A stretch of 64,000 bases of DNA from CAWGGS01 sp046704745 (GCA_046704745.1 JBJKRL010000055.1:1-64000), one strand, 5' to 3'; positions 8,100-17,225 are shown, numbered from the stretch's first letter. Notes: generated by a model not told the origin, from the sequence alone. A program made the numbers and translations.

Positions 8100-8453
8100 A
8101 TGAAAAAGAATTTTATCAAATACTTGATTGATGTGATCCTCTTTGTAGATATTTGTTCTATAGCCGGGATTGGTTTGTTGCTTGCATTTGTTATTCCTGA
8201 AGGGAGGGCAAGTCGGGCTTCAAAATATTTTTTAGGGCTTCATAGACATGAGTGGGGGGAGATTCATCTTTTTCTCTCAATTTTATTGCTGGCGCTTTTG
8301 GTTTTGCATCTCTGGCTTAATTGGACCTGGATAGTTCAATCTTCTAAAAAATATTTTGGCAATAATTGGAAAAATGCTTTGTGGTGCATAGGTATGGCTT
8401 GGATATTGGTGATAGTAATTGCTTATGTCGCCACCAAAATATTAACCGTTTGA
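8100..8453 (+). CDS. DUF4405-type membrane cytochrome-like protein
   Basis: This 117-residue protein has three hydrophobic helices (about 8-32, 55-80 and 97-115). The conserved-looking HRHEWGEIH and VLHLWLNW segments hold histidines well placed to ligate heme, as in the DUF4405 family of small b-type-cytochrome-like proteins. The family is often linked to membrane electron transfer. The DNA is distinctly AT-rich and the neighbours are gene fragments, which suggests an acquired orphan. Family assignment is by pattern only. Confidence 0.65.
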   Translation: MKKNFIKYLIDVILFVDICSIAGIGLLLAFVIPEGRASRASKYFLGLHRHEWGEIHLFLSILLLALLVLHLWLNWTWIVQSSKKYFGNNWKNALWCIGMAWILVIVIAYVATKILTV

Positions 8454-8585
8454 TAACGAAAGCGTTAAAGATGAAGCACCAGTCAACTCGGCTGCCGCAG
8501 AACTAACCGTTGGACTGATACCTAAACTTCTGTAACGCTCTACTGGAATAGCGAAAAACAATGTTCAGGAAAATTAGAAGAAAAG

Positions 8586-8774
8586 ATGGACGGACTATGT
8601 GCCCTTTTCAAAAAATTCCTAGACGAAGATACCTACAAAAAATATAAAGAAACTGGAATCAAATATAATGAAAATTCATTAAAACGGACCAAGTTGATCA
8701 AAATCGAAATCGAGCATACGACAGGCAAAAGAGGGCTACGGGGAAATAGACGGATACGGGGAAAACAACAGTAA
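8586..8774 (+). CDS. Doubtful small basic protein
   Basis: A 62-codon frame encodes a lysine/arginine-rich peptide with a helical N-terminus (LFKKFLDEDTYKKYK) and a basic tail. No family is recognised, there is no clear ribosome-binding site, and the surroundings are degraded DNA. It may not be expressed. Confidence 0.2.
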   Translation: MDGLCALFKKFLDEDTYKKYKETGIKYNENSLKRTKLIKIEIEHTTGKRGLRGNRRIRGKQQ

Positions 8775-8918
8775 TATTAATTGGTTTTCTCCAACCAGAT
8801 GCTCTCCTGAGCTCTAGTGTCGTATGGCCCTTGTTGTCAGGTGAGCTTGTCCTTAACAAGACGCCTTAGCACCGTTGAACTATTGGAAAACATAGAAATG
8901 AGATCGACTCTATCAATA

Positions 8919-9535
8919 ATGAAAACCTCATTGGATGTACAGCCTGATATCGAAGTTTTCGGTCTAAGTGGAAGTCCAAGAATTAATGGTAATTCTGATA
9001 TCCTGCTGAAAACTATACTATCTGGCGTTACTCAGGAAAGCGTAGCTTCAGAGCACCTAAATTTAACGAAAGTGAAATTTCAGGGATGTATTGGGTGCGA
9101 GAAATGCAGAAAAGATAAAATATGCACAGGTTTAATCGATGGCATGTCGGTCATCTATGAAAAAATAAATTCTGCGAAAGGTCTTGTCCTGGTATCCCCG
9201 ACACATAATTATAACGTCACATCTTGGATGAAAGCATTTATAGATCGCCTTTATTGTTTTTATAATTTTGAAAATGACCGTCCGAGAAGCTGGTCAAGTC
9301 AATTTTCTGATCAAGGTCGAAAGGCCGTGATTGCTGCAATATGCGAACAAAAATCAATTGCTGTATGGGCTTCACTTTAGAGGCAATGAAAAGACCGCTT
9401 TTAGCACTCGGTTGTGAGATCGTAGGTGAACTGTCCGTCTTCAATATTTTCGACAAAGCAAATGTCAACGATGATAAGAATGCAATGAACAGGGCATATC
9501 AATTAGGCAGAGAATTGGCACTTGCAATAAAATAG
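8919..9535 (+). pseudogene. Iron-sulfur flavoprotein / NADPH-dependent FMN reductase, frameshifted
   Basis: The first frame gives FGLSGSPRINGNSD (FMN phosphate loop), the cysteine cluster GCIGCEKCRKDKIC (flavodoxin-like iron-sulfur flavoproteins), and VLVSPTHNYNVTSWMKAFIDR. After AVIAAICEQ the frame runs into a stop. The expected continuation (CMGFTLEAMKRPLLALG, NRAYQLGRELA) is in the next frame from about 9345 to 9535. One base seems to be missing in the five-A run near 9347, so this is either a recent mutation or a sequencing error. If intact it would bind FMN and a 4Fe-4S cluster and move electrons between small carriers. Confidence 0.8.
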
Positions 9536-9601
9536 GTAATATCGGCATTCAACTGAGCGCAAACGGCGCAGCCCGCAAAACTTCACCGCAGATGGATTAA
9601 A

Positions 9602-10021
9602 ATGAGAGAAACGATCGTTGTAGATTTTGATGAGAAATATGCTCCCACGATTAGAAATATAAGGAATACTGTTTTTACGAATGAACAGCGCATTGATCCG
9701 GATAAGGATTTTGATGGTCAAGACGGTAATGCTCTTCATGTGTTGATCATTTGGAAAGGAAAGTATGTGGGCACCGGTCGAATACTCCTTGATGGGCATA
9801 TAGGCAGATTGGCTGTGCTTAAAGAGTATCGAGGACAAGGATTGGGTGGAGAGATTGTTCAATCTTTAGTCAAAGAGGCAAAGAGTAAGAACCTGAAAAG
9901 AGTCTATCTTGGTGCTCAAAAACATGCAGTAGGTTTTTACGAGAAGTTGGGATTTTCAATATTTGGTGAGCCTTATTCTGAAGTCAATATCGAGCATGTC
10001 TCTATGGAAAAACTCATCTAA
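9602..10021 (+). CDS. GNAT family N-acetyltransferase (ElaA-like)
   Basis: This 139-residue protein has the GNAT core. IGRLAVLKEYRGQGLGGEIV (about residues 69-88) contains the R/QxxGxG/A acetyl-CoA pyrophosphate loop, and AVGFYEKLGFSIFG is the C-terminal motif B. The N-terminal VFTNEQRIDPDKDFDG and the compact size resemble ElaA-type acetyltransferases. The acceptor is unknown. It lies in a run of AT-rich, unrelated single genes and is probably transcribed alone or with the next acetyltransferase. Confidence 0.85.
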   Translation: MRETIVVDFDEKYAPTIRNIRNTVFTNEQRIDPDKDFDGQDGNALHVLIIWKGKYVGTGRILLDGHIGRLAVLKEYRGQGLGGEIVQSLVKEAKSKNLKRVYLGAQKHAVGFYEKLGFSIFGEPYSEVNIEHVSMEKLI

Positions 10022-10095
10022 CCCTTCTATAACGCACGACGGCAAAAAGCCTCTGAGAAACAAGAATGAGTTAGGGGAATAGGACCTGAAACATC

Positions 10096-10578
10096 ATGGA
10101 AGATATCGTAATAGCGAACTATAAAAACCCTACCCATGCGGAGGCAATCATTGATCTTCTAAATGAGTACGCCAAAGATGAAATGGGAGGAGGCGCAGAG
10201 CTTTCTGATTTTGTAAAAACAAATCTTGTTTCTGAGCTTGATAACCGACCACAATCTTTAGTTATCTTGGCCTTTTTAGATAATGAGCCTGCTGGCCTTG
10301 CTCTTTGCTTTGAGGGATTTTCCAGCTTTTCCTGTATGCCGCTTCTAAATGTTCATGACATGGTTGTTGCACCAAAATTCAGAGGCCGGGGCCTCTCTCA
10401 AAAAATTCTCGCGAAAGCAGAAGAGACGGCAAAAAAGCGAGGATGCTGTAAACTAACCTTGGAGGTTCTCGAAGGGAATCAAATTGCCCAAAACGCTTAT
10501 CAGTCCTTTGGCTTCAAAGGATACGAACTCAATCCTAAAATGGGCAAGGCTATGTTTTGGCAGAAAAAAATAGTCTAG
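10096..10578 (+). CDS. GNAT family N-acetyltransferase
   Basis: This 160-residue acetyltransferase has VHDMVVAPKFRGRGLSQKIL (acetyl-CoA loop RGRGLS, about residues 90-110) followed by LEVLEGNQIAQNAYQSFGF (motif B). AGGGGA-like AGGGGAATAGG upstream provides a ribosome-binding site. The N-terminal half (EAIIDLLNEYAKDEMGGG) matches GNATs that act on small amines. The substrate is unknown. It is distinct in sequence from the acetyltransferase just upstream, so this is not a simple duplication. Confidence 0.85.
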   Translation: MEDIVIANYKNPTHAEAIIDLLNEYAKDEMGGGAELSDFVKTNLVSELDNRPQSLVILAFLDNEPAGLALCFEGFSSFSCMPLLNVHDMVVAPKFRGRGLSQKILAKAEETAKKRGCCKLTLEVLEGNQIAQNAYQSFGFKGYELNPKMGKAMFWQKKIV

Positions 10579-11495
10579 CGAGCCCCTTGCAAAATAATAA
10601 TTTTCATTCGAAATAAAGAAGATGGGCATTAACCGATGGGCTGAAGATAAGGCCTTTAACGTCAGAAATACTTATTTCAATGGCACACTCAGAGTGCATG
10701 CGGCAGATGAGAAAAAATAATAGAGGAGAATCCAGAGACTCGATGCAGCTCCATGGTTTGTGACGTAACCGATGCAGGCCGAGTCAAGGCAACGATTGAA
10801 GACTGTGCGACCGAATTCGGCAGCATCGATATATTAGACGCCAATGCCGGTTATCTTGATAAATGGAGCAAGATAGGCGAATCAGACATCTCCGGTTGGT
10901 GGAGGTCATGGGAAGTCAATCTGAAAGGTACATATTATGTTGTCCGCTCATGAGTTATTGCAAATGAGAGATCAAATCATCAAAGACGACCTCCTTGTGA
11001 ATCGCCTGCGTACTAAGGGTTGAGGCAGTTTAAGATAAGAAATTTACGAGGTAATGATTGGCCCCTCTATTCCCTTTATCCACCTGAGCAAATACACATA
11101 TCTCCGGGTTCCGCAAATGGAACCTGGGGATACGATCTTGCAAACAGCGACCTCGGTCGGCTGAGGTTGAAGAAGAAAATTGACTTCTCAATTCCTATTC
11201 GCTCTACAAATCGACGCAGTTCTTCATACCAAACCGGGTCGTGGACCCTTTGTTTTTTCTGTTTTTTCACAAAGGCATGTCCTCTGATGTGCCAATGTCA
11301 CCAATGGCTTTCAATGCCAGATATTTGTCATCGGCTCCTCCTTTATCATAGCAAGTTATTAAAAATTCAGATTAATTCTGAGGTCCAAAGTTTATAATAA
11401 TTTTAAGGGAAAAAGCGATGGCTGGAGGTACAATAAGAACCTGTCTTATTTTTTTGCGTCTGCAAGTCATCATTATCGTTTAGGAGCAAGAGTTC
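10579..11495. other. Degraded region around an SDR fragment
   Basis: Apart from the SDR fragment at 10753-10953 no supported gene is seen. A minus-strand stretch at about 11076-11390 reads like decayed coding sequence in two frames (DDKYLALKAIGDIG then HDPVWYEELRRFVERIG), but no family can be named. CCCCTTGCAAAAT at 10586 resembles the end of the dispersed repeat at 38.7 kb. Confidence 0.35.
10753..10953 (+). pseudogene. Short-chain dehydrogenase/reductase, internal fragment
   Basis: The frame carries the middle of an SDR: CDVTDAGRVKATIEDC, then EFGSIDILDANAGY (family NNAG motif here ANAG) and SWEVNLKGTYYVVRS. It lacks the N-terminal glycine-rich motif and everything after the NxxG strand, including the catalytic Tyr-Lys. 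It is complementary in coverage to the fragment at 7763-8014, but the two are 2.7 kb apart. Confidence 0.72.
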
Positions 11496-11846
11496 ATGAA
11501 CGGCACCAACCTCTATCTACCCACTGAACTTTTTTCAAGAAAACTGGAAAAAGTGCGACTAACCGATCCTCCTGGTTATAAACGCATTCAACAGGTCGTA
11601 GAACGACTGATTGAAGAACCTGATGATGCAGACGGAAAAATGCATGGAATATATCAGGGTCGGTATAAAAAGTATGTCGGAAGACGTGATTACCGGGTTA
11701 TCTATTATTGGTGCAAACTCTGTCGAAAAGAAAATCGTCGTATGGCCAAGGTGTGTGGCGACTGCCATACCATCCCGGACAACAGTGTAATTTTCTTTGA
11801 TCTTTACCATAAAAACGAGATGAAAAAATTCAAGAGAAACAACTAA
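11496..11846 (+). CDS. RelE/ParE-superfamily protein with a CxxC-CxxC insert
   Basis: This 116-residue protein starts 9 bases after AGGAG. The N-terminal 70 residues read as a RelE-like toxin fold (helical RKLEKV and VVERLIEEP, then GIYQGRYKKYVGRRDYRVIYYW), and the end has the typical strand VIFFDLYHKNEMKK. Between them residues 73-90 insert CKLC...CGDC, a possible zinc knuckle within the beta-sheet. No RelB-type antitoxin lies upstream or downstream. It could be an mRNA interferase or a non-toxic relative; the cysteine insert favours a distinct subfamily. Confidence 0.65.
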   Translation: MNGTNLYLPTELFSRKLEKVRLTDPPGYKRIQQVVERLIEEPDDADGKMHGIYQGRYKKYVGRRDYRVIYYWCKLCRKENRRMAKVCGDCHTIPDNSVIFFDLYHKNEMKKFKRNN

Positions 11847-11873
11847 CCCGCATTTCTCATCAGCTCAGGCGGT
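11847..11873 (+). repeat. REP-like repeat, copy 1
   Basis: CCCGCATTTCTCATCAG is followed by CTCAGGCGGT. A near-identical 27-base copy occurs at 40825-40851, and its ends CCGCAT/ATGCGG can pair. It begins one base after the stop of the RelE-like gene. Confidence 0.6.
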
Positions 11874-11905
11874 GTCAAATTCGAAGTTTTTGGTAATAAA
11901 CTATC

Positions 11906-11920
11906 TGATTACCACTAATC
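11906..11920 (+). repeat. TGATTACCACTAATC motif, copy 1
   Basis: The exact 14-base core TGATTACCACTAAT recurs at 50914 and 55900. All three copies are intergenic, in the same orientation and followed by CAG within a few bases. Confidence 0.6.
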
Positions 11921-11936
11921 TTCAGGTAAAAACGAC

Positions 11937-12041
11937 GGGGTTGTAGCCACCCCATTCACGGGACGCCATAAACCCGTCCATGGGGGCTTGACTGTGCCCA
12001 TCCAGGGCACAGACACCCGTGAAAAGGGTGGCCACAATCCC
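11937..12041. repeat. Large structured inverted repeat (possible ncRNA)
   Basis: The outer arms 11937-11962 and 12016-12041 are about 26 bases and agree at roughly 22 positions. They enclose a perfect inner hairpin, CTGTGCCC (11992-11999) / GGGCACAG (12005-12012). The whole could fold as a branched RNA or a cruciform. There is no T-tract, so it is not a simple terminator, and it has no open frame. Confidence 0.6.
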
Positions 12042-12386
12042 TCTTTACGTACAATACTGAGATTCAGAGGTAATCAAAATAAACTATAGTTTGCTATGTT
12101 CCTTGCCAAATGTGAAGAGGATGGCGCTGTCTGAGCTGACCCTTGGTGAACACTGTGTAAATTTGGCAATAAAAGTATTTCCCCGAAATGTCTCACTCTT
12201 CCTGTAGTGAAGACAAATTGACACAGTGTTTATCCGAAAATCGGTCGGAGCTGAGAGGTAACCTTTTCTTTTCAAATCACAGCAGATACGTCCGGGGCCC
12301 AATTAAATATCTTTCATCCTTGGCCAGACTGCTCCGTCAGATTTTTCCATCAGCGGTTTTGAATCCCAATAAAGTGGAGGCATTAA
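12042..12386. other. Leader region before DUF302 gene
   Basis: No gene is recognised. AT-rich DNA with TTGACA near 12219 lies upstream of the DUF302 operon and may hold its promoter, but no convincing -10 is paired with it. Confidence 0.3.
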
Positions 12387-12776
12387 ATGAACGCTATCAA
12401 CTTCAAACGAGAAATCGCCTCAACCATGAACGAGGCTATGGAGAGAGCCACCAAGGCTTTGGCGGCAGAAGGTTTCGGCATCCTCACCCGCATAGACATG
12501 CATACCAAGATTAAAGAAAAACTCGACAAGGATATCCTGCCGACCGTGATTCTAGGTGCCTGCAATCCCAGCTTCGCCTATCAGGGATACACTTTTAACA
12601 GCGACATTGCCAGTCTGGTTCCCTGCAATGTCGTGGTTCGCGAAGTGGGTCCTGGAAGAATCTCATTGGAGTTTGTCAAGGCATCGGCTCTTGTCCAGAT
12701 ACTGGGTGATGCCACCCTGGTAGAGTTGGCTCATGAAGGTGATGCCGCAATTAAGAGAGCGCTTGAAAACGTATAA
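12387..12776 (+). CDS. DUF302 domain protein
   Basis: This 129-residue protein starts after GTGGAGGC. It has the DUF302 pattern: an N-terminal helix (MNEAMERATKALAAEGFG), a strand ILTRIDM, then LGACNPSFAYQ, PCNVVVREV and the C-terminal helix. The family folds as a small alpha/beta sandwich, is common in anaerobes and sulfur bacteria, and has no established enzymatic role. The stop overlaps the start of the next gene (TAATG), so the two proteins are translationally coupled. Confidence 0.85.
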   Translation: MNAINFKREIASTMNEAMERATKALAAEGFGILTRIDMHTKIKEKLDKDILPTVILGACNPSFAYQGYTFNSDIASLVPCNVVVREVGPGRISLEFVKASALVQILGDATLVELAHEGDAAIKRALENV

Positions 12777-13237
12777 TGCCTACCTCGCAAGGAGCCATGG
12801 AGCCGAAACGCAGAACATTGGATAATCTGACAGCAGTACAAGAGGAACTTATTCGTCGTGAACCGATATTTCATAGACCGGAACTGGGCACGACACGCGA
12901 TGTATTTGAGAAAATGACTGCTAATGACTTCTGGGAAACCGGTGCCTCGGGCAGAAGATACAGCCGCGACTTCGTCCTCGATACTGTTGTTAGACGTTAC
13001 ATTGATGGTTACAAGGATGACTGGCGTGCAGAAGACTTCTACTGTCAACTCATCGCCCCAAACCATTATTTGCTTACCTATACCCTGCACCAGGGGAAGC
13101 GTGCCTCAAGAAGAGCAACCCTCTGGCGTTTCGCCGGCAATCATTGGGTTGCTCTTTATCATCAGGGAACGATAGCTGAAAACTCCGGTGAAAACGCCTC
13201 GGTTTTGGCTGTCAATGCAAAGTCCGTGCAGGAATAG
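12776..13237 (+). CDS. SnoaL-like / DUF4440 NTF2-fold protein
   Basis: The 153-residue product, coupled to the DUF302 gene by a one-base TAATG overlap, reads as a single NTF2-like cone fold. An N-terminal helix (LTAVQEELIRREPIFH) is followed by DFWETGASGRRYSRDFVL, an ending-strand pair YLLTYTLHQG and RRATLWRFAGNHWVALYHQG. DUF4440 proteins of this sort are small ligand-binding or detoxifying proteins; the ligand is unknown. An ATG at 12797 could also serve as the start. Confidence 0.75.
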   Translation: MPTSQGAMEPKRRTLDNLTAVQEELIRREPIFHRPELGTTRDVFEKMTANDFWETGASGRRYSRDFVLDTVVRRYIDGYKDDWRAEDFYCQLIAPNHYLLTYTLHQGKRASRRATLWRFAGNHWVALYHQGTIAENSGENASVLAVNAKSVQE

Positions 13238-13290
13238 ACACTCAGGTCGGGCCTTTTAACCTCCGTTGAAATATTTTATCCACAGGTCGG

Positions 13291-14196
13291 ATGCAAAATT
13301 TTCTCAATGATCATCAACTGATTTTGATGGAAGCCGCTGTCATTGAAATGTTGAGGCGCTCTGAAAACATAACCCTCCACCCTTACCTTGAAAATTCACT
13401 GCTCATCTATGAGGAAAAAGGGAAAGAAGCGTTATCAGCCTTATACCGGAGCTTCATTCAAATAGCCCATGACGCTGAAGTCCCCATCACCGTCTGTACT
13501 CCGACATGGCGCGCCAGTAAAGATCGCATTTCTGCTGCTCATATCACAAGTGATATAAACGGCGATGCCGTAAATTTTTTAGCACAGTTACGATCGCAAT
13601 GGAAGCCTTGGGATGCCAATATTCTGATAGGCGGACTTATCGGCTGTAAAAACGACTGCTACAAACCTGAAGAAGGACTCTCTCAAAGTGAAGCCAAAAC
13701 CTTTCATCGCTGGCAAATCACAAGACTTGCCGTAAAAGGTGTGGATTTCCTTTTGGCCGCAACCCTGCCGGCACTATCTGAAGCAACAGGAATTGCACTG
13801 GCCATGGCTGAAACCGGAATTCCTTTTGTCATCAGTTTCGTTATCGACAAAAAAGGCAGGGTACTCGATGGAAACAGCCTGGAGAACTGTTTTAAGACAA
13901 TTGATGCTACCTGCAGCAGACCGCCCCTCGGGTATATGATCAATTGCGCTTACCCCTCATTTCTCAACCCCGACAGCCAGCCACCGTCGGTCCTCTCGCG
14001 CCTTATCGGGTATCAGGCAAATGGCTCATCTTTAGACCACCGGCAATTGGATGGCTCTGTGAATCTCCAGGCCGATGATGTATCGGACTGGGGAAATCTG
14101 ATGATTACACTCAACAGGAAATACGGGGTAAAAATACTGGGTGGTTGTTGTGGAACAAACTTTAGGCATCTACGCTATATTACTAATAATATGTAA
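13291..14196 (+). CDS. Homocysteine S-methyltransferase family protein
   Basis: This 301-residue TIM-barrel protein has an early acidic EAAVIEMLRR segment and keeps the three zinc-binding cysteines of the family: C219 in MINCAYP and C286-C287 in LGGCCGTN. Barrel strands such as ILIGGLIGC and PFVISFVID are recognisable. Such enzymes move a methyl group from S-methylmethionine, betaine or another donor to homocysteine or a thiol. The donor cannot be told. No cobalamin domain is attached. Confidence 0.85.
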   Translation: MQNFLNDHQLILMEAAVIEMLRRSENITLHPYLENSLLIYEEKGKEALSALYRSFIQIAHDAEVPITVCTPTWRASKDRISAAHITSDINGDAVNFLAQLRSQWKPWDANILIGGLIGCKNDCYKPEEGLSQSEAKTFHRWQITRLAVKGVDFLLAATLPALSEATGIALAMAETGIPFVISFVIDKKGRVLDGNSLENCFKTIDATCSRPPLGYMINCAYPSFLNPDSQPPSVLSRLIGYQANGSSLDHRQLDGSVNLQADDVSDWGNLMITLNRKYGVKILGGCCGTNFRHLRYITNNM

Positions 14197-14280
14197 TAAA
14201 AATAGGCTGTTCCCTTGCCATCTTCACCAATTGAAACAATGTCAATGGCTCAAATCAAAAAGAGTTCCGAATAACAGAAG

Positions 14281-16130
14281 CTATCTTTCATTCTTATTAG
14301 TTAGTGCTTTTGCCCATACCAGACTGAAAGGATATTTTTTTGGAAGATCCCATGTCCGCAAAAGGCTGAATTCAAGACGTGGTCTGTCATCGGTTACCGG
14401 AGGCGGTAAAATTTTAGGATCTTTTAATAGCTTTAACTTTTTGAAATAGTTCGCTGTAACGGGATTCCATTCAGTTATGTCCTTTAGGATTAACGGGTTT
14501 TTCATTTTTTTTCTAATTTCGTCTATGTTGATATTCAAAGGTTGCTCAGATCCTATCACATGGAGCCCGACGCTGTTCCAGCCTTTAATGGTATACACAT
14601 AAGGGAATACTCGGGCAAAAGAATAGACAAGCATTGAAAACGTACCCCAATCATCCACTCCGGAACTTGTCCCCGGATAAGGGATCCAATCCGCCATTAT
14701 TCCACCTGGTGCCAGTTTTGATTTAGCAAGTTCCGCAAAATCCTGAGAGTAGAGATTGTTTACTCCAGCACCGTCTATCGGAGGGGGAGGATCGATCGTG
14801 ATAACGTCGTATTTTTCATGAGTTAACTTTAAAAAATTCCTTCCGTCATTAACGATCATTTTACCTTTGACATACTTTCTCACACGGTCGGCATCACCAT
14901 AAAAATAATTAAATCCATCTAATACTTCCCGAACCAATTCCACCACCATCACCTTCCCACCGTAAGTGATTGCCGAACGAGAAGTGGTTCCCATGCCAAA
15001 GCAAATGACCAGAGTTTTTTGTGGATTCGGATGTAAAAGCATGGGCAGGTGGGCTATCATTTTCGTTTCCGTCACTTTAACAGTCATTCCTCTGCCATCA
15101 ACTAAAAGAAGCCTGGCATACTTTTCGTCTTTTCTCTTTAAGATGCTGGTAATACCCTGGAAACCCGGTTTATGATAGACAACTTCAACAGGAGAATCGG
15201 GAGTATTAATGGTACTTACGAACTGACTTGTCTGATTGACCAGGTAACACCCATAGATGATAACCGACAAACTCACCATGCTAAGCGGTAACGCAAGACT
15301 CTTCTTATAATCAACGCTCCACCCTTTTGCGAAAATATGACCCACAATAATTTCAAGCAATCGTGTCCAAAGCACTTCTGATGCCAAGGCAATACCTCCG
15401 CCGGCCGCGAGCACAAACAAAGCCAATTTGCCATTAAATTCAACTAATCGTTTTGTATCCTTTTTTGTGCTTGTCTCTTGTATCAGAGGAGAAGACGAGA
15501 ATCTAAATCCGGTTAAAGCCACAACAAAATTCAGGGCTGCTGCCAGCAGCATTGTCATTTGCACGCCCAAAAGCTCTATTAAAAAGAAGCCGGATATTAT
15601 CGCCCCAATGGCTGCACCAAATGTATTCGTTGCATACAATATCCCCACTTTCCAGGTGGTTGTATAGCGAGGACTGCACTTGAAAAAATCTGTTAAGAGC
15701 GGGAGCGTGGCACCCATCATGGTGGTTGGAATAGAGATCAGGCAGAATGCCAAAATTGACATAACAAGGTATCTAAGGACCTCAGGCGAGCCGGTTGAAA
15801 TGAGCTGTAGATACAATTTCTCAACAAGCTGTGTGAGGATGGGAAAGAGAATGGCAAAACAGCCGATAAGCAGTTCAAGTAAAGCGTAAATCTCATCGGA
15901 TTCTTAATACGGGATAACCATCTGCCAACCAGTATGCTGCCCAGAGCCAGGCCCAGCATAAAGCTTCCGAGAACTATTGAAATGGAAATAGTTGTATTTC
16001 CGAAAAGAAGCCCCAACCAACGAGCCCACAACACCTGATAAATGAGTGCTGAATCACCGGATGCACAAAAAATAAAGTATACGTTTAGTGTTTTAACAAT
16101 TGAGTCAGAGGTATGAGCAGTCTTGTCCAT
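14281..16130 (-). pseudogene. Membrane-anchored spermidine-synthase-like protein, frameshifted
   Basis: The N-terminal part (IYQVLWARWLGLLFGNTTISI, FMLGLALGSILVGRWLSRIKNP) is in one frame. From about 15888 the protein continues in another frame with IYSS... to PTTMMGATLPLLTDFF and four to six further helices. A soluble domain follows with a SAM-site-like LVICFGMGTTS, VMVVELVREVLDGF and TIDPPPPIDGAGVNNLYSQDF. Together they form the usual 550-600 residue MFS-like plus SpeE-like protein. One T appears missing in a T-run near 15889. The SAM loop GMGTTS departs from the usual GGGDGG/GLGTG, so polyamine synthesis is not assured. Confidence 0.75.
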
Positions 16131-16477
16131 TGTCCTTATGAAAGTAGATTTTTTTTGTTTTCAGCCGTGCGAAAGGTGATAAGAAGGAAAAACCGGGTCA
16201 TATTGAGAAAAAAGGATTATTCATTTGGAATTCCCAACAACAATTAACAAAGTTCTTTTCTGCACTTTTGACTATACACCTGACTTATATACCCAAAGCC
16301 CATCGTTCTTAAAGGTTATCGGTGAGGGTTTCGTGATTGAGAAGCGTTCAAAGACTGCCAAAAGAAGGATACGAGAACTCCAGTATTATTTATGGACAAG
16401 CTCTAAGGCAATGGGAACAAATTTTATCACAGAGCCCATTTTTGAATGGTCATGTACTTCATGTAGCAGACACTGTA

Positions 16478-16735
16478 ATGCAAAATATTCCCCCGCTTGC
16501 AACAGAACTTATAGCTCCATGCGGGATGAATTGTGCCGTCTGCAGTCGCTACCTTGCCCACCTCCACCACTTAAAAAGAAATCAGTGCCTCGGATGCCGG
16601 CCGGCAAACAAAAACTGCTCATATCTCTTTAAAAGATGTTCTGGAAGTTATCACGACAAACAAGGATGTGCAACAGCCGTATTTTGCTTTGAATGCGGTC
16701 AGTATCCCTGCAAGCAAATCAACCGCATGGATTTT
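16478..16735 (+). pseudogene. DUF3795 cysteine-rich protein, N-terminal fragment
   Basis: The frame shows the DUF3795 signature: ELIAPCGMNCAVCSRYLAHL, CLGCRP, CSYLFKRC and CFECGQYPCKQINRMD. About nine cysteines suggest metal or cluster binding. The family normally continues for another 50-80 residues, with a last CxxC pair. Here it changes directly into the hydrophobic gene that is read in the next frame, so the C-terminus is lost. The exact start is uncertain; an upstream ATG at 16337 is also in frame. Confidence 0.65.
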
Positions 16736-17225
16736 TATTGTTCTTTCAGGATTCGGCACCTTCATAAGCCTCATGCAGAACATCATGGTTCATTTCATGT
16801 TTTCTCTGCCTGAAGTGCAGGCAGCCATGAACAGCAATGATATGACTTCACAAATGCCCCCTTTTGTACATTTTATATTTAGTCATTTTAGGCTGTTCGT
16901 ATTCCTTATGTTTGTAGTCGTGCTTTTTACACTTATTTCCGCCATAGGTTTGCTCAAAAGAAAGGATTGGGCAAGAAAGACATTTATCGGCATGTTGTCA
17001 ATCGCCATACTTGTGATGCTGGGAAGTATTGTCGCCCAGTTTTTCTTTTTCCATGGCTTTTCAGAACTGCAAGCCCCGGATGTTCCTGTAGAGATGAAAA
17101 CCATGATGCACGTCATGCAGGGATTTTTCATACTCTTTTATGCCGGTATTGCCGTTCTTTTCGGATGGATTATTAAAAAGCTGTTAAGCCCCGCGATATC
17201 CCTTGAATTTCACAGACAAGATTGA
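16668..17225 (+). CDS. Four-helix membrane protein, possibly N-terminally truncated
   Basis: From about residue 20 the frame encodes four hydrophobic helices (WIFIVLSGFGTFISLMQNI, FVFLMFVVVLFTLISAIGLL, MLSIAILVMLGSIVAQFFFF, GFFILFYAGIAVLFGWII) with a loop of about 40 residues. This resembles small membrane proteins of unknown function. The first 18 residues overlap the DUF3795 fragment in another frame and look accidental, so the original start was probably removed at the junction near 16725. Confidence 0.5.
   Translation: MQQPYFALNAVSIPASKSTAWIFIVLSGFGTFISLMQNIMVHFMFSLPEVQAAMNSNDMTSQMPPFVHFIFSHFRLFVFLMFVVVLFTLISAIGLLKRKDWARKTFIGMLSIAILVMLGSIVAQFFFFHGFSELQAPDVPVEMKTMMHVMQGFFILFYAGIAVLFGWIIKKLLSPAISLEFHRQD

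Noticed and set aside
8451..8540. attC-like site after the DUF4405 gene
   Set aside because: GATAAC and GTTGGAC cores are not complementary and there is no stem between them.
11076..11270. Minus-strand transposase-like protein
   Set aside because: Reads like decayed coding sequence in two frames, but no transposase motif or end repeats could be found.
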